From Pseudomonadaceae bacterium (GTDB taxonomy: Bacteria > Pseudomonadota > Gammaproteobacteria > Pseudomonadales > Pseudomonadaceae): DNA of 64,000 bases. Location of the stretch: positions 1-64,000 of the forward strand of contig JAUVZY010000010.1 in NCBI GenBank assembly GCA_030602315.1, written 5' to 3'. Of the stretch, positions 19,401 through 30,930 are shown in pieces. Numbering within the stretch: position 1 is the stretch's first letter; each line of letters begins with the position of its first letter. The position numbers and the translations under genes were made by a program. Under the pieces are notes generated by a model that had not been told where the DNA came from, searched no databases, and was given only the letters and a program-made list of their open reading frames with translations.

Positions 19401-20645
19401 TCAGCGGCGGCCGAAGCCCGGACGCTGGCCTTCGCCACCGGCAGGACGGGGACGACGCGGTGCCGGCTGGCCCGCATCGGGGCGCTGGCGGTCTTCCGAG
19501 CGCTTGGCACCCTCCGGCCGCCTGCTGCCTTCGGGGCGCTTGGCACCTTCGGGACGCTTACTGCCTTCGGGGCGCTTGCCGCCCTCGGAGCGGTGGCCGG
19601 CCGGACGACGCTTGTCACCCTCGCCGAACGACTCACGCTTGCGCTTGTCACCCGGACGCTCGGCGACCGGCGTGCCGCGCGGCTGCTCGGACTGCGGGTG
19701 CGGCTTGCGCGCCGGTTTGCCTTCCGGGCGTACGTCCGCCTCGCTGGCCGGACGCAGCACGCGCGGGCGCCGCTCGCCACGCGGCAGCGGCTTGGCCGCC
19801 TTGCGCTGCATGCGGTCGAGCTTCTCGCGGGTCTTGGTCTTCATTTCCGGCAGGGCGATCGGTTCCAGACCCACCTCCCGGCTCAGCACGTCCACCTCGT
19901 ACTGGCTCATCTCGCGCCAGCGGCCCATCGGCAGGTCGGAGGTCAGGAACACCGGACCGAAACGCACGCGCTTGAGGCGGCTCACCACCACGCCCTGGGA
20001 TTCCCACAGGCGGCGCACCTCACGGTTGCGGCCTTCCATCACCACGCAGTGGTACCAGTGGTTCAGGCCGTCGCCGCCGGGGGCTTCCTTGATGTCGGTG
20101 AAGCGTGCCGGGCCGTCTTCGAGCATCACGCCCTTGGTCAGCGCCTCGAGCATCTCCTCGGTGACTTCACCGCGCACGCGCACGGCGTACTCGCGGTCCA
20201 TCTCGTAGGAGGGGTGCATCAGGCGGTTGGCCAGCTCACCGTCGGTGGTGAACAGCAGCAGGCCGGTGGTGTTGATGTCGAGACGGCCGATATTGATCCA
20301 GCGGCCTTCCTTCGGATGCGGCAGACGGCCGAACACGGTCGGGCGACCCTCCGGATCGTCGCGGGTGCAGATCTCGCCCTCGGGCTTGTTGTAGATCAGC
20401 ACGCGGCGAACCACCTTGGCGGCGTCTTCGCGACGGATCAGCTTGTCGTCGACGACGATGGCGTCGTCCGGCTCGACCCGCTGGCCGAGGCTGGCGACTT
20501 CGCCGTTGACCTTGACCCGGCCCTGGGTGATCCAGCCTTCGATGTCGCGGCGCGAGCCGAGGCCCAGGCGCGCCAGCACCTTCTGCAGCTTCTCGCCGCT
20601 CGGCGCCGGTTGTTGTTCCTGTTCGTTGAGGTTCTGTTCGGTCAT
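19401..20645 (-). CDS. rluB: 23S rRNA pseudouridine synthase RluB-like
   Basis: The 414-residue RsuA/RluB-family enzyme begins with an S4 RNA-binding domain ([22 protein letters not shown]). Its catalytic-aspartate block is [17 protein letters not shown]. coli RluB modifies U2605 of 23S rRNA. Residues from about 275 on are a long basic, disordered tail, much longer than in E. coli, with a tandem hexapeptide (K/R)RPEG(S/A/G). The ATG at 20645 opens [12 protein letters not shown]. It converges on the GGDEF gene with a 3-bp gap. Confidence 0.92.
   Translation of the reverse strand: MTEQNLNEQEQQPAPSGEKLQKVLARLGLGSRRDIEGWITQGRVKVNGEVASLGQRVEPDDAIVVDDKLIRREDAAKVVRRVLIYNKPEGEICTRDDPEGRPTVFGRLPHPKEGRWINIGRLDINTTGLLLFTTDGELANRLMHPSYEMDREYAVRVRGEVTEEMLEALTKGVMLEDGPARFTDIKEAPGGDGLNHWYHCVVMEGRNREVRRLWESQGVVVSRLKRVRFGPVFLTSDLPMGRWREMSQYEVDVLSREVGLEPIALPEMKTKTREKLDRMQRKAAKPLPRGERRPRVLRPASEADVRPEGKPARKPHPQSEQPRGTPVAERPGDKRKRESFGEGDKRRPAGHRSEGGKRPEGSKRPEGAKRPEGSRRPEGAKRSEDRQRPDAGQPAPRRPRPAGGEGQRPGFGRR
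19501..19590. repeat. Five tandem 18-bp repeats in the rluB 3' region
   Basis: Five consecutive 18-bp units of the form CGCTTGGCACCTTCGGGA encode the hexapeptide repeat KRPEG(S/A) in the tail of RluB. Units alternate between Ala- and Ser-coding versions, which suggests a 36-bp higher-order period. Confidence 0.85.
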
Positions 20646-20739
20646 GGGGCACCTCCCGGTGTGCAAGCCGATGAAGAAAGGGCGCGCATCATACGCCTTT
20701 TGCCGCGCGGCCGGCAGCCGCCGATGCGCGCCGCGCGTC

Positions 20740-21393
20740 TTAACCGCCCAGCGCCGCCATCGCCTCGCGGCTGGCCTGTTCGATGGCGGCCCAGTTGCCT
20801 TCCTTGAGCGCCTTGGCGTCGATCATCCAGGTGCCACCGACGCACATCACGTTGGGCAGCGCCATGTATTGCGCGGCATTGGCGCCGCTGACCCCGCCGG
20901 TCGGGCAGAAGCGCACATTGGGGAACGGCCCAGCGAAGGCCTTGAGCGCGCCCTGCCCGCCGACGATCTCGGCCGGGAACAGCTTGAAGCGCCGATAGCC
21001 GCGGGCATAGCCCTGCATAACTTCCGAGGCGGTCGCCACGCCGGGCAAGAGCGGCACCGGGCAAGACACCCCGGCATCCAGCAGCTCCGGCGTCATACCC
21101 GGCGAGACCAGAAACTGCGCGCCGGCGGCGACGCACTCGTCCATCATCTGCCGATCGAGCACGGTGCCGGCGCCCACGCACAAATCCGGCCGCTGCTCAC
21201 GCAGCCGGCGAATCGCGGTCAGGCCATGCGCCGAGCGCAGGGTCACTTCCAGCGTGCGAATGCCTCCGGCAGCCAGCGCATCAGCCAGCGGCAGGATCTG
21301 CTCCTCGCTGCCGATGGTGATCACCGGCAGGATGCGCGCCGTGCTGCACAGGCGTTCGATCAGCTCGTTCTTCTGCTCCATCGTCATGCTCAT
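20740..21393 (-). CDS. eda: 2-dehydro-3-deoxy-6-phosphogluconate aldolase
   Basis: The 217-residue class I aldolase splits KDPG into pyruvate and glyceraldehyde-3-phosphate, the last Entner-Doudoroff step. The Schiff-base lysine lies in RFKLFPAEI, with RTLEVTLRS and PTGGV the other family landmarks. The start [15 protein letters not shown] could be either of the two methionines. It is the last gene of the edd-glk-zwf-pgl-eda run, 18 bp after pgl. Confidence 0.96.
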   Translation of the reverse strand: MSMTMEQKNELIERLCSTARILPVITIGSEEQILPLADALAAGGIRTLEVTLRSAHGLTAIRRLREQRPDLCVGAGTVLDRQMMDECVAAGAQFLVSPGMTPELLDAGVSCPVPLLPGVATASEVMQGYARGYRRFKLFPAEIVGGQGALKAFAGPFPNVRFCPTGGVSGANAAQYMALPNVMCVGGTWMIDAKALKEGNWAAIEQASREAMAALGG

Positions 21394-21411
21394 GCGGGAG
21401 TCCTCCGGCCC

Positions 21412-22125
21412 TTAGGGGCACCAGTAGATTTCAAGAGGCGAATGCAGGAAGGCGCGGATCGGCATTTCCAGCGGGGTGGCGTGCAGCACGCGGGCCATGG
21501 CCTCGAGCTTGCCCGGCCCCTGGATGAACAGGCACTGGGTGCGCGCCGATGCGAGCAGCGGGTAGGTCATGCTGATGCGCGCAGACGGCTCACTCGGCGC
21601 GCGCATGGCCACACAGGCTCGCTCGCAGGTGTCATCAAGGGCCGCGGAAAGCCCGGGATTGCCCGGAAACAGCGAAGCGGTATGGCCATCCTCGCCCATG
21701 CCCAGCACCACCACATCGACCGGCCGCTTGAGCGCGGCCACCGCCTCGTCGGCCTTGTCGGCCGCCATTTCCAGGCTCTCGGCCGGGTGATAGAGGCTGA
21801 TCAGCCGGGCATCGGCGGCCCTGTCCTGCAACAGGTGCCGGCGTACCAGCCCTTCATTGCTCTCGGGGTGGTCGGCCGGCACCCAGCGCTCGTCGGCCAG
21901 ACTCACCTGCACCCGACTCCAGTCCAGCTCGCGACGTGACAGCGCCTCGAGAAACGGCACCGGACTGCGCCCGCCCGACACCACCAGGCTGGCGAGGCCA
22001 TCGAGTTCCACCGCCGAACGCAAGGCGCTGGCGACGCGGTCGGCCAAGGCCTCGGCCTGGCGCTGAACATCACCCTGACTGTGGGCGACCACGCCCGTGG
22101 GCAGATCCAGATCAGAGATCCCCAT
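21412..22125 (-). CDS. pgl: 6-phosphogluconolactonase
   Basis: The 237-residue lactonase hydrolyses 6-phosphogluconolactone. Typical blocks are [25 protein letters not shown], and [17 protein letters not shown]. The ATG at 22125 has GGGAGG 8 nt upstream and is preferred to the GTG at 22143. It overlaps the zwf end by 14 bp, so the two are probably translationally coupled. Confidence 0.96.
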   Translation of the reverse strand: MGISDLDLPTGVVAHSQGDVQRQAEALADRVASALRSAVELDGLASLVVSGGRSPVPFLEALSRRELDWSRVQVSLADERWVPADHPESNEGLVRRHLLQDRAADARLISLYHPAESLEMAADKADEAVAALKRPVDVVVLGMGEDGHTASLFPGNPGLSAALDDTCERACVAMRAPSEPSARISMTYPLLASARTQCLFIQGPGKLEAMARVLHATPLEMPIRAFLHSPLEIYWCP

Positions 22126-23581
22126 ACCATGACCTCCCGTCACGTGTAATCAAAGCGATGGATGCCACCGGCCCCCAGGAGCCGGCGGGATAGATTTTCG
22201 GTCGGTCGCCCAGGCTCGACCAGCCTTCGATCAGCTGGTCGCACCACTGCCAGGCGTAGTCCACTTCGTCCTTGCGCACGAACAGGTTCTGGTTGCCCTG
22301 CATCACCTCGAGCAGCAGCCGCTCGTAGGCGTCGGGGATGCGCGCGCTCTTGTAGGTTTCGGAAAAATTCAGCTGCAGCGGCCCGCTGCGCAGGTGCATG
22401 CCCTTGTCCAGGCCCTGCTCCTTGGTCATCACCTGCAGGGAAATGCCCTCCTGCGGCTGCAGGCGGATGATCAGCCGGTTGGTGATGATCGAACGCTGCT
22501 CGGGGGCGAAGATGTAGAACGGCGGCTCCCGGAAGTGGATAACGATCTGCGAGAGCTTCTGCGCCATGCGCTTACCGGTGCGCAGATAAAACGGCACGCC
22601 GGCCCAGCGCCAGTTGCAGATCTCGGCGCGGATGGCGACGAAGGTTTCCGTGCCGCTGTCGGGATTGGCGTTTTCCTCCTCCAGATAGCCGGGCACCGCC
22701 TTGCCGCCGACGTAGCCGGCACCGTACTGCCCGCGCACCACATGCTGGGCGATGGTTTCCCGGCGAATCGGCGCCAGCGCCTTGAGCACCTTGACCTTCT
22801 CGTCGCGGATACTGTCGGCCGCGAGGTTGCTCGGCGGGTCCATCGCCGTCAGGCAGAGCAGCTGCAGCAGGTGGTTCTGCACCATGTCGCGCAGCTGGCC
22901 GGCCTTGTCGAAATAACCCCAGCGGCCTTCGATGCCCACCGTCTCGGCCACGGTGATCTCCACGTGGGAGATGTGGTTGTGGTCCCACTGGGTCTCGAAC
23001 AGGCTGTTGGCAAAGCGCAGGGCAATGAGGTTCTGTACCGTTTCCTTGCCCAGGTAATGGTCGATCCGATAGACCTGACTTTCCGGGAAGTGCTCGGCCA
23101 CCGCGTCGTTGATCTTGCGCGAGGAGGTCAGGTCATGACCGATGGGCTTTTCCAGCACCACCCGGGTGCGCGGGGCCAGGCCGACCGCGGCCAGGTGCTC
23201 GCAGATCGGTCCGAACACCGACGCGGGCGTGGCGCAGTAGGCGATCACCGGCAGCTCCGGAGCGACCCGCTCGGCCAGCGTCTGGTAGCCATCGCGGGTG
23301 ACGAAATCGAGCCCCAGGTAATCCAGCCGCGCCAGAAAGCGCGCCAGCACCGCTTCGTCCAGTTCGCCCTCGGCAATCCGCTGGCGCAGCGCCGCCTCGA
23401 TCCGCTCGAGATAGCCGGCTGGTTCGCCGAGATCGCGCGACAGGGCGAGGATCCGCGTGCCGTCGTGCAACAGACCGGCGCGGTCGAGCTGATACAGCGC
23501 GGGAAACAGTTTGCGCAGGGCGAGATCGCCCAGCGCCCCAAACAGGGCAACGGTGACAGGATCGACGATGATCGCGGGCAT
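22112..23581 (-). CDS. zwf: Glucose-6-phosphate 1-dehydrogenase
   Basis: The 489-residue enzyme oxidises glucose-6-phosphate to 6-phosphogluconolactone. The N-terminal coenzyme motif is [19 protein letters not shown], and the active-site signature is [14 protein letters not shown]. The ATG at 23581 is chosen because the family begins shortly before the coenzyme motif; the extension to 23653 is rejected. Upstream lies a 171-bp gap after glk, in which I see no HexR operator (TTGT-N8-ACAA), unlike the usual pseudomonad zwf promoter. Confidence 0.97.
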   Translation of the reverse strand: MPAIIVDPVTVALFGALGDLALRKLFPALYQLDRAGLLHDGTRILALSRDLGEPAGYLERIEAALRQRIAEGELDEAVLARFLARLDYLGLDFVTRDGYQTLAERVAPELPVIAYCATPASVFGPICEHLAAVGLAPRTRVVLEKPIGHDLTSSRKINDAVAEHFPESQVYRIDHYLGKETVQNLIALRFANSLFETQWDHNHISHVEITVAETVGIEGRWGYFDKAGQLRDMVQNHLLQLLCLTAMDPPSNLAADSIRDEKVKVLKALAPIRRETIAQHVVRGQYGAGYVGGKAVPGYLEEENANPDSGTETFVAIRAEICNWRWAGVPFYLRTGKRMAQKLSQIVIHFREPPFYIFAPEQRSIITNRLIIRLQPQEGISLQVMTKEQGLDKGMHLRSGPLQLNFSETYKSARIPDAYERLLLEVMQGNQNLFVRKDEVDYAWQWCDQLIEGWSSLGDRPKIYPAGSWGPVASIALITRDGRSWYGDL

Positions 23582-23752
23582 AGTCTCCACATCTGGCTGA
23601 GGGCCACGGCCAGCGGCTCTGGCATGGAAGAGAATAACGCATGCCGGGCGCATGGGCGGACCGGTGACCGGCGGCCCGTCCTGGCGACCCAGGTTTCGAC
23701 TGTATCACCGGGGCCCTGTTCCAGAGGCCACCGGGCGATTCGCTGCCACGCG

Positions 23753-24708
23753 TCAGCCGCGCGCCAGCTGCTCCAGGGCCACGCCGGCGCCTTCCAAACC
23801 AGGATACGGCGCAGTCACCAGCCAGACCGGCACATCGGCGAAATAGGCACGGCTGTCGCCCTTGTCGCACAGCGCGGCGAGAAAACCACTGCGCCCGAAA
23901 AACTCGGCGAAGTGCGGCACCACGCCGCCGGCCAGATACACGCCGCCGCGGGCGCCGAAGGTCAGCACCGCGTCACCGACGACCCGCCCCAGCCACACGC
24001 AGAACTGCTCAAGCACCGCCACCGCCTGCTGCTCACCGCGAAGTGCCGCCTCGGTGACCGCCATCGGCGTGTTCAGCACCGGCATCACACCGTCCAGCTC
24101 GCAGCAGGCGCGGTACAGGCGCAGCAAGCCGCCACCGCTGATCACCGCCTCGGCCTTGACGTGGCCCAGCTCGCGGTGGAGCAGCCGCCACAGATTCGCC
24201 TCGCGCTCACTGCCAATCGGCAGGCAGGCATGACCGCCTTCGCCGGGCAGCGCCCGCCAGCGGCCGCCGGCCTCGGGCAACAGCGCGGCGACGCCAAGCC
24301 CGGTGCCCGGCCCGATCACCAGCCGCGGACTTGCCGGGTCGCCCGCCCCCGGCTGGATTGTCACGCGATCGGTCTGCTCCAGGCGCGTCATCCCCAGCGC
24401 CATGGCTTCAAAATCATTGATCAACAGCAGGCGCTGGAGCCCTAGCTCGCGAACGAAGTCCTTCTGACTGAGACGCCAGGGGTTGTTGGTGAACTCGAAC
24501 TGATCGCCCCCCACCGGCCCGGCACAGGCCAGGCAAACGGTGGACAGGCTTTCCAGGGACACGCCGCGGCGCGTCAGGTATTCACGGATCGCCGCCGCCG
24601 GCGTCGGGTAATCGATGGTGCGCAGCACGCCGATCTCATGCAGCACGCCGTTGCGCCACAGGGCAAAGCGGGCGTTGGTGCCGCCGATATCGCCAACCAG
24701 CCGCACAC

Positions 24709-24712
<4 letters not shown>
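23753..24712 (-). CDS. glk: Glucokinase
   Basis: The 319-residue ROK-unrelated bacterial glucokinase begins with the ATP-binding motif [14 protein letters not shown]. It shows [26 protein letters not shown] and [11 protein letters not shown], the typical hexokinase-fold blocks. It phosphorylates cytosolic glucose. Its ATG overlaps the edd stop in an ATGA junction, so edd and glk form one translation unit. Confidence 0.96.
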
Positions 24713-26538
<1,826 letters not shown>

Positions 26539-26683
26539 GTACTCACTCCTGCTGAACGTACCAGGCCCGGGTCGCGGCAGCCTGTGTGCCAGGCCAAGGG
26601 TAGCCTACTGACCAGCCGCGCAGGGCGTCCCGGCCTCTGGCTGTTGGTGAGAAAAACCGCGCCGGAAGTTCAGCCCCAGGCGT

Positions 26684-27430
26684 TCAGGGCAGTTCGGAGT
26701 TCTCGGCTTGCGGCTGCTCGTCGGGCAGGTCGTCGAAATCGGTCTTGAGACCCTGTTCCATGCTGTCGAGCTCTGCCAGCAGACTGCGGAAGCTGGTCTG
26801 CTCGCGCGCCTCGGGGGCTGTCGCCTGATCGGCGCGGGCCTGCAGATCGGCCGGGACCGGCGCCTCGTCCTCGAGCAGCGTGCCCAGCGCCGGCTCGAGC
26901 TCGCGCAGCTCGGCCAAAGGCGGCAGCTCATCGAGCGCCTTGAGGTTGAAGTAGTCGAGAAACAACCGGGTGGTGGCGAACATCGCCGGGCGACCGGGCA
27001 CCTCGCGGTGGCCGACCACGCGGATCCACTCGCGCTCCTGCAAGGTCTTGATGATCTGGCTGCTCACCGCCACACCGCGGATCTCTTCGATCTCGCCGCG
27101 GGTGATCGGCTGGCGGTAGGCGATCAGCGCCAGGGTTTCCAACAGCGCGCGGGAGTAGCGCTGCGGGCGTTCCTCCCACAGCCGGCCGACCCACGGCGCA
27201 TAGCGCGAGCGGACCTGCAGGCGGTAGCCGGAGGCGACCTCCTTGAGCTCGAAGCCGCGGCCCTCGCAGGATTTTTCCAGCAGCTTCAGCGCTTTTTTCA
27301 GCAGCGCCGGCTCCGGCCGTTCGGTCTCCTCGAACAGCTCACCGATGCGCTCGAGCGACAGCGGCTTGCCGGCGGCGAGCAGGAAGGCTTCGAGCAGCGA
27401 CGCCAGGTCGCGTGGGTCGGACAGGTTCAT
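26684..27430 (-). CDS. scpB: Segregation and condensation protein B
   Basis: The 248-residue protein has the winged-helix core of ScpB (LALIAYRQPITRGEIEEIRGVAVSSQIIKTL, GRPAMFATTRLFLDYFNL). It works with ScpA and SMC in chromosome organisation. The last 60 residues are an acidic, low-complexity tail. The ATG at 27430 (MNLSDPRDL) fits the family. It lies 4 bp after scpA. Confidence 0.95.
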   Translation of the reverse strand: MNLSDPRDLASLLEAFLLAAGKPLSLERIGELFEETERPEPALLKKALKLLEKSCEGRGFELKEVASGYRLQVRSRYAPWVGRLWEERPQRYSRALLETLALIAYRQPITRGEIEEIRGVAVSSQIIKTLQEREWIRVVGHREVPGRPAMFATTRLFLDYFNLKALDELPPLAELRELEPALGTLLEDEAPVPADLQARADQATAPEAREQTSFRSLLAELDSMEQGLKTDFDDLPDEQPQAENSELP

Positions 27431-27434
27431 CGGC

Positions 27435-28247
27435 TCACTCGCTTCGGGCACGCACATGGATCGGCGCAAAAGGCTCATTCTGCACCAACTCCACCAGAGA
27501 CTCCTTGATCAGCTCGAGCACCGCCATGAAGGTCACCACCACGCCCAGACGCCCCTCCTCGGGCATAAACAGCGCCACGAACGGCACGAAGCCGGCATCC
27601 TTCAGGCGCTCGAGCACCTGGCTCATGCGCTCGCGGGTAGACAGCGTCTCGCGGGTCACCTGGTGGCTTTCGAACAGATCGGCACGGCGCAGCACCTCGG
27701 CCATCGACAGCAGCAGCTCCTCCAGGGCGATATCCGGCAACAGGCGCCGTGCGCGCGCCTCGGGCGCCTCGATCTGCGGCACATGCACCTCGCGGCCGAC
27801 CCGCGGCAGCTCGTCGAGCTCCTCGGCGGCGGTCTTGAAGCGCTCGTACTCCTGCAGACGGCGGATCAGCTCGGCGCGCGGGTCCTCCTCATCCTCCTCG
27901 GCATCGGCCGAGCGCGGCAGGAGCATGCGTGACTTGATCTCGGCCAGCATGGCAGCCATCACCAGGTACTCGGCCGCCAGCTCCAGGCGCACCGACTTCA
28001 TCAGCTCGACGTAGCTCATGTACTGGCGAGTGATGTCGGCCACCGGGATGTCCAGTACATCGATGTTCTGCTTGCGGATCAGGTACAGCAGCAGATCCAG
28101 CGGCCCCTCGAAGGCCTCGAGGAACACCTCCAGCGCATCGGGCGGAATGTACAGATCCTGCGGCAGCTCGGTGAACGCCTCGCCATAGACCAGCGCCAGC
28201 GGCAGCTGCGGGTGTGGCGCATCGGGTGCGGTGGGCTGGTCGGACAT
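27435..28247 (-). CDS. scpA: Segregation and condensation protein A
   Basis: The 270-residue kleisin has the ScpA N-terminal block FEGPLDLLLYLIRKQNIDVLDI and AAEYLVMAAMLAEIKSRMLLP. It bridges SMC heads and binds ScpB. The ATG at 28247 (MSDQPTAPD) is taken as start; the upstream extension lacks homology. In pseudomonads scpA usually follows trpS directly, but here an HD-GYP gene sits in between. Confidence 0.95.
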   Translation of the reverse strand: MSDQPTAPDAPHPQLPLALVYGEAFTELPQDLYIPPDALEVFLEAFEGPLDLLLYLIRKQNIDVLDIPVADITRQYMSYVELMKSVRLELAAEYLVMAAMLAEIKSRMLLPRSADAEEDEEDPRAELIRRLQEYERFKTAAEELDELPRVGREVHVPQIEAPEARARRLLPDIALEELLLSMAEVLRRADLFESHQVTRETLSTRERMSQVLERLKDAGFVPFVALFMPEEGRLGVVVTFMAVLELIKESLVELVQNEPFAPIHVRARSE

Positions 28248-28314
28248 GGACGGGAAACCGAGGGCTGGGCCGGCGATTGTAGGGGCCTGGCGCACGCGCG
28301 GCCAGCCGGCCCGG

Positions 28315-30819
28315 TCAGTCGGGCAACTGATAGCCCTTCTCGCACACCATGCGGATCATCGCCTGCACCACCTGCGGGTCATAGCGCGTGCCGCTGCCCT
28401 CCTCCAGCTCCGCCAGCGCGGCGCCGACCCCGCGCGAAGGGCGGTAGGGCCGGTGCGCGGCCATCGACTCCAGCACATCGGCCACCGCCAGTACCCGCGC
28501 CTCGGGCAGGATCTGCTCACCGGCCAGCCCCTGCGGGTAGCCGGTGCCGTCCATGCGCTCATGGTGCTGGTGGATGATTTCGGCGATCGGCGTGGCGAAG
28601 GGCACATCGCGCAGGATGTCGTAGCTGGCCTGGGCGTGGCCGCGCATCAGCTCCATCTCCAGTGGTGACAACCGGGTCGGCTTGACCAGGATCTCCGCCG
28701 GAATGGCGATCTTGCCGATGTCGTGCACCAGCCCGGCGAGCTCCAGCGTCTCGCAGCGCTGCTCGCTCCAACCCAGCTCCAGGCCCAGGTCGCGGGCGAT
28801 CAGGCCGACGCGCCGCTCATGGCCGGCGGTATAGGGGTCGCGCATTTCCACCATGTTGGAGACCGCGCGCAGGGTGCCCTTCATCGCCCCTTCGAGCTGT
28901 GCCACGTAATGAGCGATCTGTTCCTCGGCGCGCTTGCGCTCGGTGATGTCCTGGGCCATGACGATCACCGCCGGCTCGCCGTCATCCCAGGTGATCTGGC
29001 TGGCATGCAGGCCGACCTCGATCACCCGGCCATCGTGGCATTGCAACGCAATGGTCAGCGCCACGCTGCGCTGGGTGCCCTGCTGCAGTTGAGCGAAGGC
29101 TTCCTCCAGATGCTGCTGCTCGGAGGAGAACAGGCTCAGTGGCCGCCCCAGCAGGTCGTTGGCGCGCCAGCCGACGATCTGGCAGAAGCGCGGATTGACG
29201 TAGATGAAGCTGCCGGCGCGCCAGACGAAGATGCCGCTGATGGTCTGCTCGATCATGCCGCGAAAGCGCTGCTCGCTTTCGCGCAGGCTCTGCTCGCTCT
29301 GGCGGATCTCGGTGAGGTCGGTCCAGGCCAGGATCAGGTCGCCATGGGATTCGGTGAGGGTGCCCTGGGCGATCAGCGGCGTGCCGTCCTTACGCTGCAG
29401 GGTCAGCTCCGGCGTACGCACCGAATGCCCGCTGGCCGCCAGCGCCATGTCCAGGTTCCAGCGCGACTCGATCAGCTGCTGCCCGGGACAGACCTTGGCG
29501 AACCAGTCCTCCAGCGTGGCGATCTCCTCCAGCGGGTAACCCAGCCAGCGCTGATGCGCTTCGTTGATCGCGGTTAGGCGCTGCTGCTCCAGGGAAAAGA
29601 TCTGCATCGGCACCGGGGAAGCGCTGAACACGTTTTGAAAACGCTGCTCGGACTTCTCCCGCTCGCGCTCCAGGGCGCGGCGCCGACTGATGTCACGCAG
29701 GACCTGCACGAAGGCATGGCCGCCGTCGATGAACGGCGCGAGACTGCAGGACACATCGCGGTTGCGCGCAGGAATGGTCAGCTCACAGGAGAACGGCTGC
29801 GTGCTGGCCTTGAGGTGCGCGCAGATCGGGCACTGCTCCGGCGGCACGCCGGCATCGTGAAACAGCGCATGGCAGGACTGACCCACCAGCGCCTCGGCCG
29901 GCTGGCCGACCAGGGCCGCGGCGGCGCGGTTGGCCTGGCGGATGGCACCGGCGCGGTCGATGATCAGTGTCGGATCGGGCACTGCGTCATAGGTGCTGGC
30001 GGCGCGCTCGAGCATGTTGAACGGCTCGCACAGGGTCTGGCGCACCAGAGCCAGGTAGATAAACCAGTAGCCGATTACCTTCAGCAGATGGCCGAGCACA
30101 TGGGCCTGCGAGTGCAGCCCTTGGGCGCTGCTGAAGGCCAGCCCCGACGCCATCAGCGCCAGCACTGCCACCAGCAGGTAATTGAACAGGCGCATGGACA
30201 TGCGCTGGCGTCGGTGCCAGTACACCATCAACGCACTGAGCAGCAGCGCGCTTACCAGGTACTCGGAGGCGAACCTGAAACCGCTGGACGATTCACTGAT
30301 GGCCAGCGGAAAGTTGCCGCTCAGCACCAAAAGCGCGGCCAGCAGCACCGCCGAACCGAAGCCCAGATGCAAAATTGCCGGATTGACGCAGCCGTTGAGC
30401 CATAACGGCGCAAACAGCAGAACGCCGGCCTGGATCAACCGCGAGGCGACCCACAACTGCGTGCCCGCCTCTTCCGTCAGGGGCAGCAACCCCAGCCCCG
30501 GGTATCCCAGCGCATGCAGCGTATCGAGCAGTGCGCACCAGCCGAAGCCGACCGCGATGAACACGCTGAAATGGTTGCGGGTGAAGGTCAGGGACACGCG
30601 GGCGACCACCATGGCCATGACCGCGATCAGTACCGAACCCAGTTCCGCCAGGGTGTGAAACAGCAGGTAGTTGCCATTGAGGGCCAGCAGCCCGAGGGCC
30701 GCCAGCAGCAACGGCGGCACCAGGAAATCGGAGATGGCCTCCTTCGCCCCTGTGCCGAGACGCGAAGGAGCCGGTAGCGCGAGCCCCGGGGCAGCAGACA
30801 GCGAACGCACGTCATCCAT
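28315..30819 (-). CDS. MASE3-PAS-HD-GYP sensor, putative c-di-GMP phosphodiesterase
   Basis: The 834-residue membrane sensor starts with a MASE3-like region of about seven or eight transmembrane segments (residues about 30-270, including CALLDTLHALGYPG). At least three PAS domains follow (about 275-400, 400-515, 520-645). A C-terminal HD-GYP domain has AGLVHDIGKIAIPAEIL and HHERMDGTGYPQGLAG, so both the HD metal site and the GYP motif are intact. The first PAS contains HALFHDAGVPPEQCPIC, a cysteine pair worth noting. The expected activity is hydrolysis of c-di-GMP. The ATG at 30819 is preferred to a GTG at 30861. Neighbours trpS and scpA are unrelated. Confidence 0.9.
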   Translation of the reverse strand: MDDVRSLSAAPGLALPAPSRLGTGAKEAISDFLVPPLLLAALGLLALNGNYLLFHTLAELGSVLIAVMAMVVARVSLTFTRNHFSVFIAVGFGWCALLDTLHALGYPGLGLLPLTEEAGTQLWVASRLIQAGVLLFAPLWLNGCVNPAILHLGFGSAVLLAALLVLSGNFPLAISESSSGFRFASEYLVSALLLSALMVYWHRRQRMSMRLFNYLLVAVLALMASGLAFSSAQGLHSQAHVLGHLLKVIGYWFIYLALVRQTLCEPFNMLERAASTYDAVPDPTLIIDRAGAIRQANRAAAALVGQPAEALVGQSCHALFHDAGVPPEQCPICAHLKASTQPFSCELTIPARNRDVSCSLAPFIDGGHAFVQVLRDISRRRALEREREKSEQRFQNVFSASPVPMQIFSLEQQRLTAINEAHQRWLGYPLEEIATLEDWFAKVCPGQQLIESRWNLDMALAASGHSVRTPELTLQRKDGTPLIAQGTLTESHGDLILAWTDLTEIRQSEQSLRESEQRFRGMIEQTISGIFVWRAGSFIYVNPRFCQIVGWRANDLLGRPLSLFSSEQQHLEEAFAQLQQGTQRSVALTIALQCHDGRVIEVGLHASQITWDDGEPAVIVMAQDITERKRAEEQIAHYVAQLEGAMKGTLRAVSNMVEMRDPYTAGHERRVGLIARDLGLELGWSEQRCETLELAGLVHDIGKIAIPAEILVKPTRLSPLEMELMRGHAQASYDILRDVPFATPIAEIIHQHHERMDGTGYPQGLAGEQILPEARVLAVADVLESMAAHRPYRPSRGVGAALAELEEGSGTRYDPQVVQAMIRMVCEKGYQLPD

Positions 30820-30930
30820 GAGCGAAAGAGGACTCGTTGAGAAACCGGCCCTCAGTCTCACGGCACGATGGCGTGTTGATATTGCGTCAGGTCAATCGGA
30901 GCGGGCCGCATATCGTGACGCAGTTCCGTT

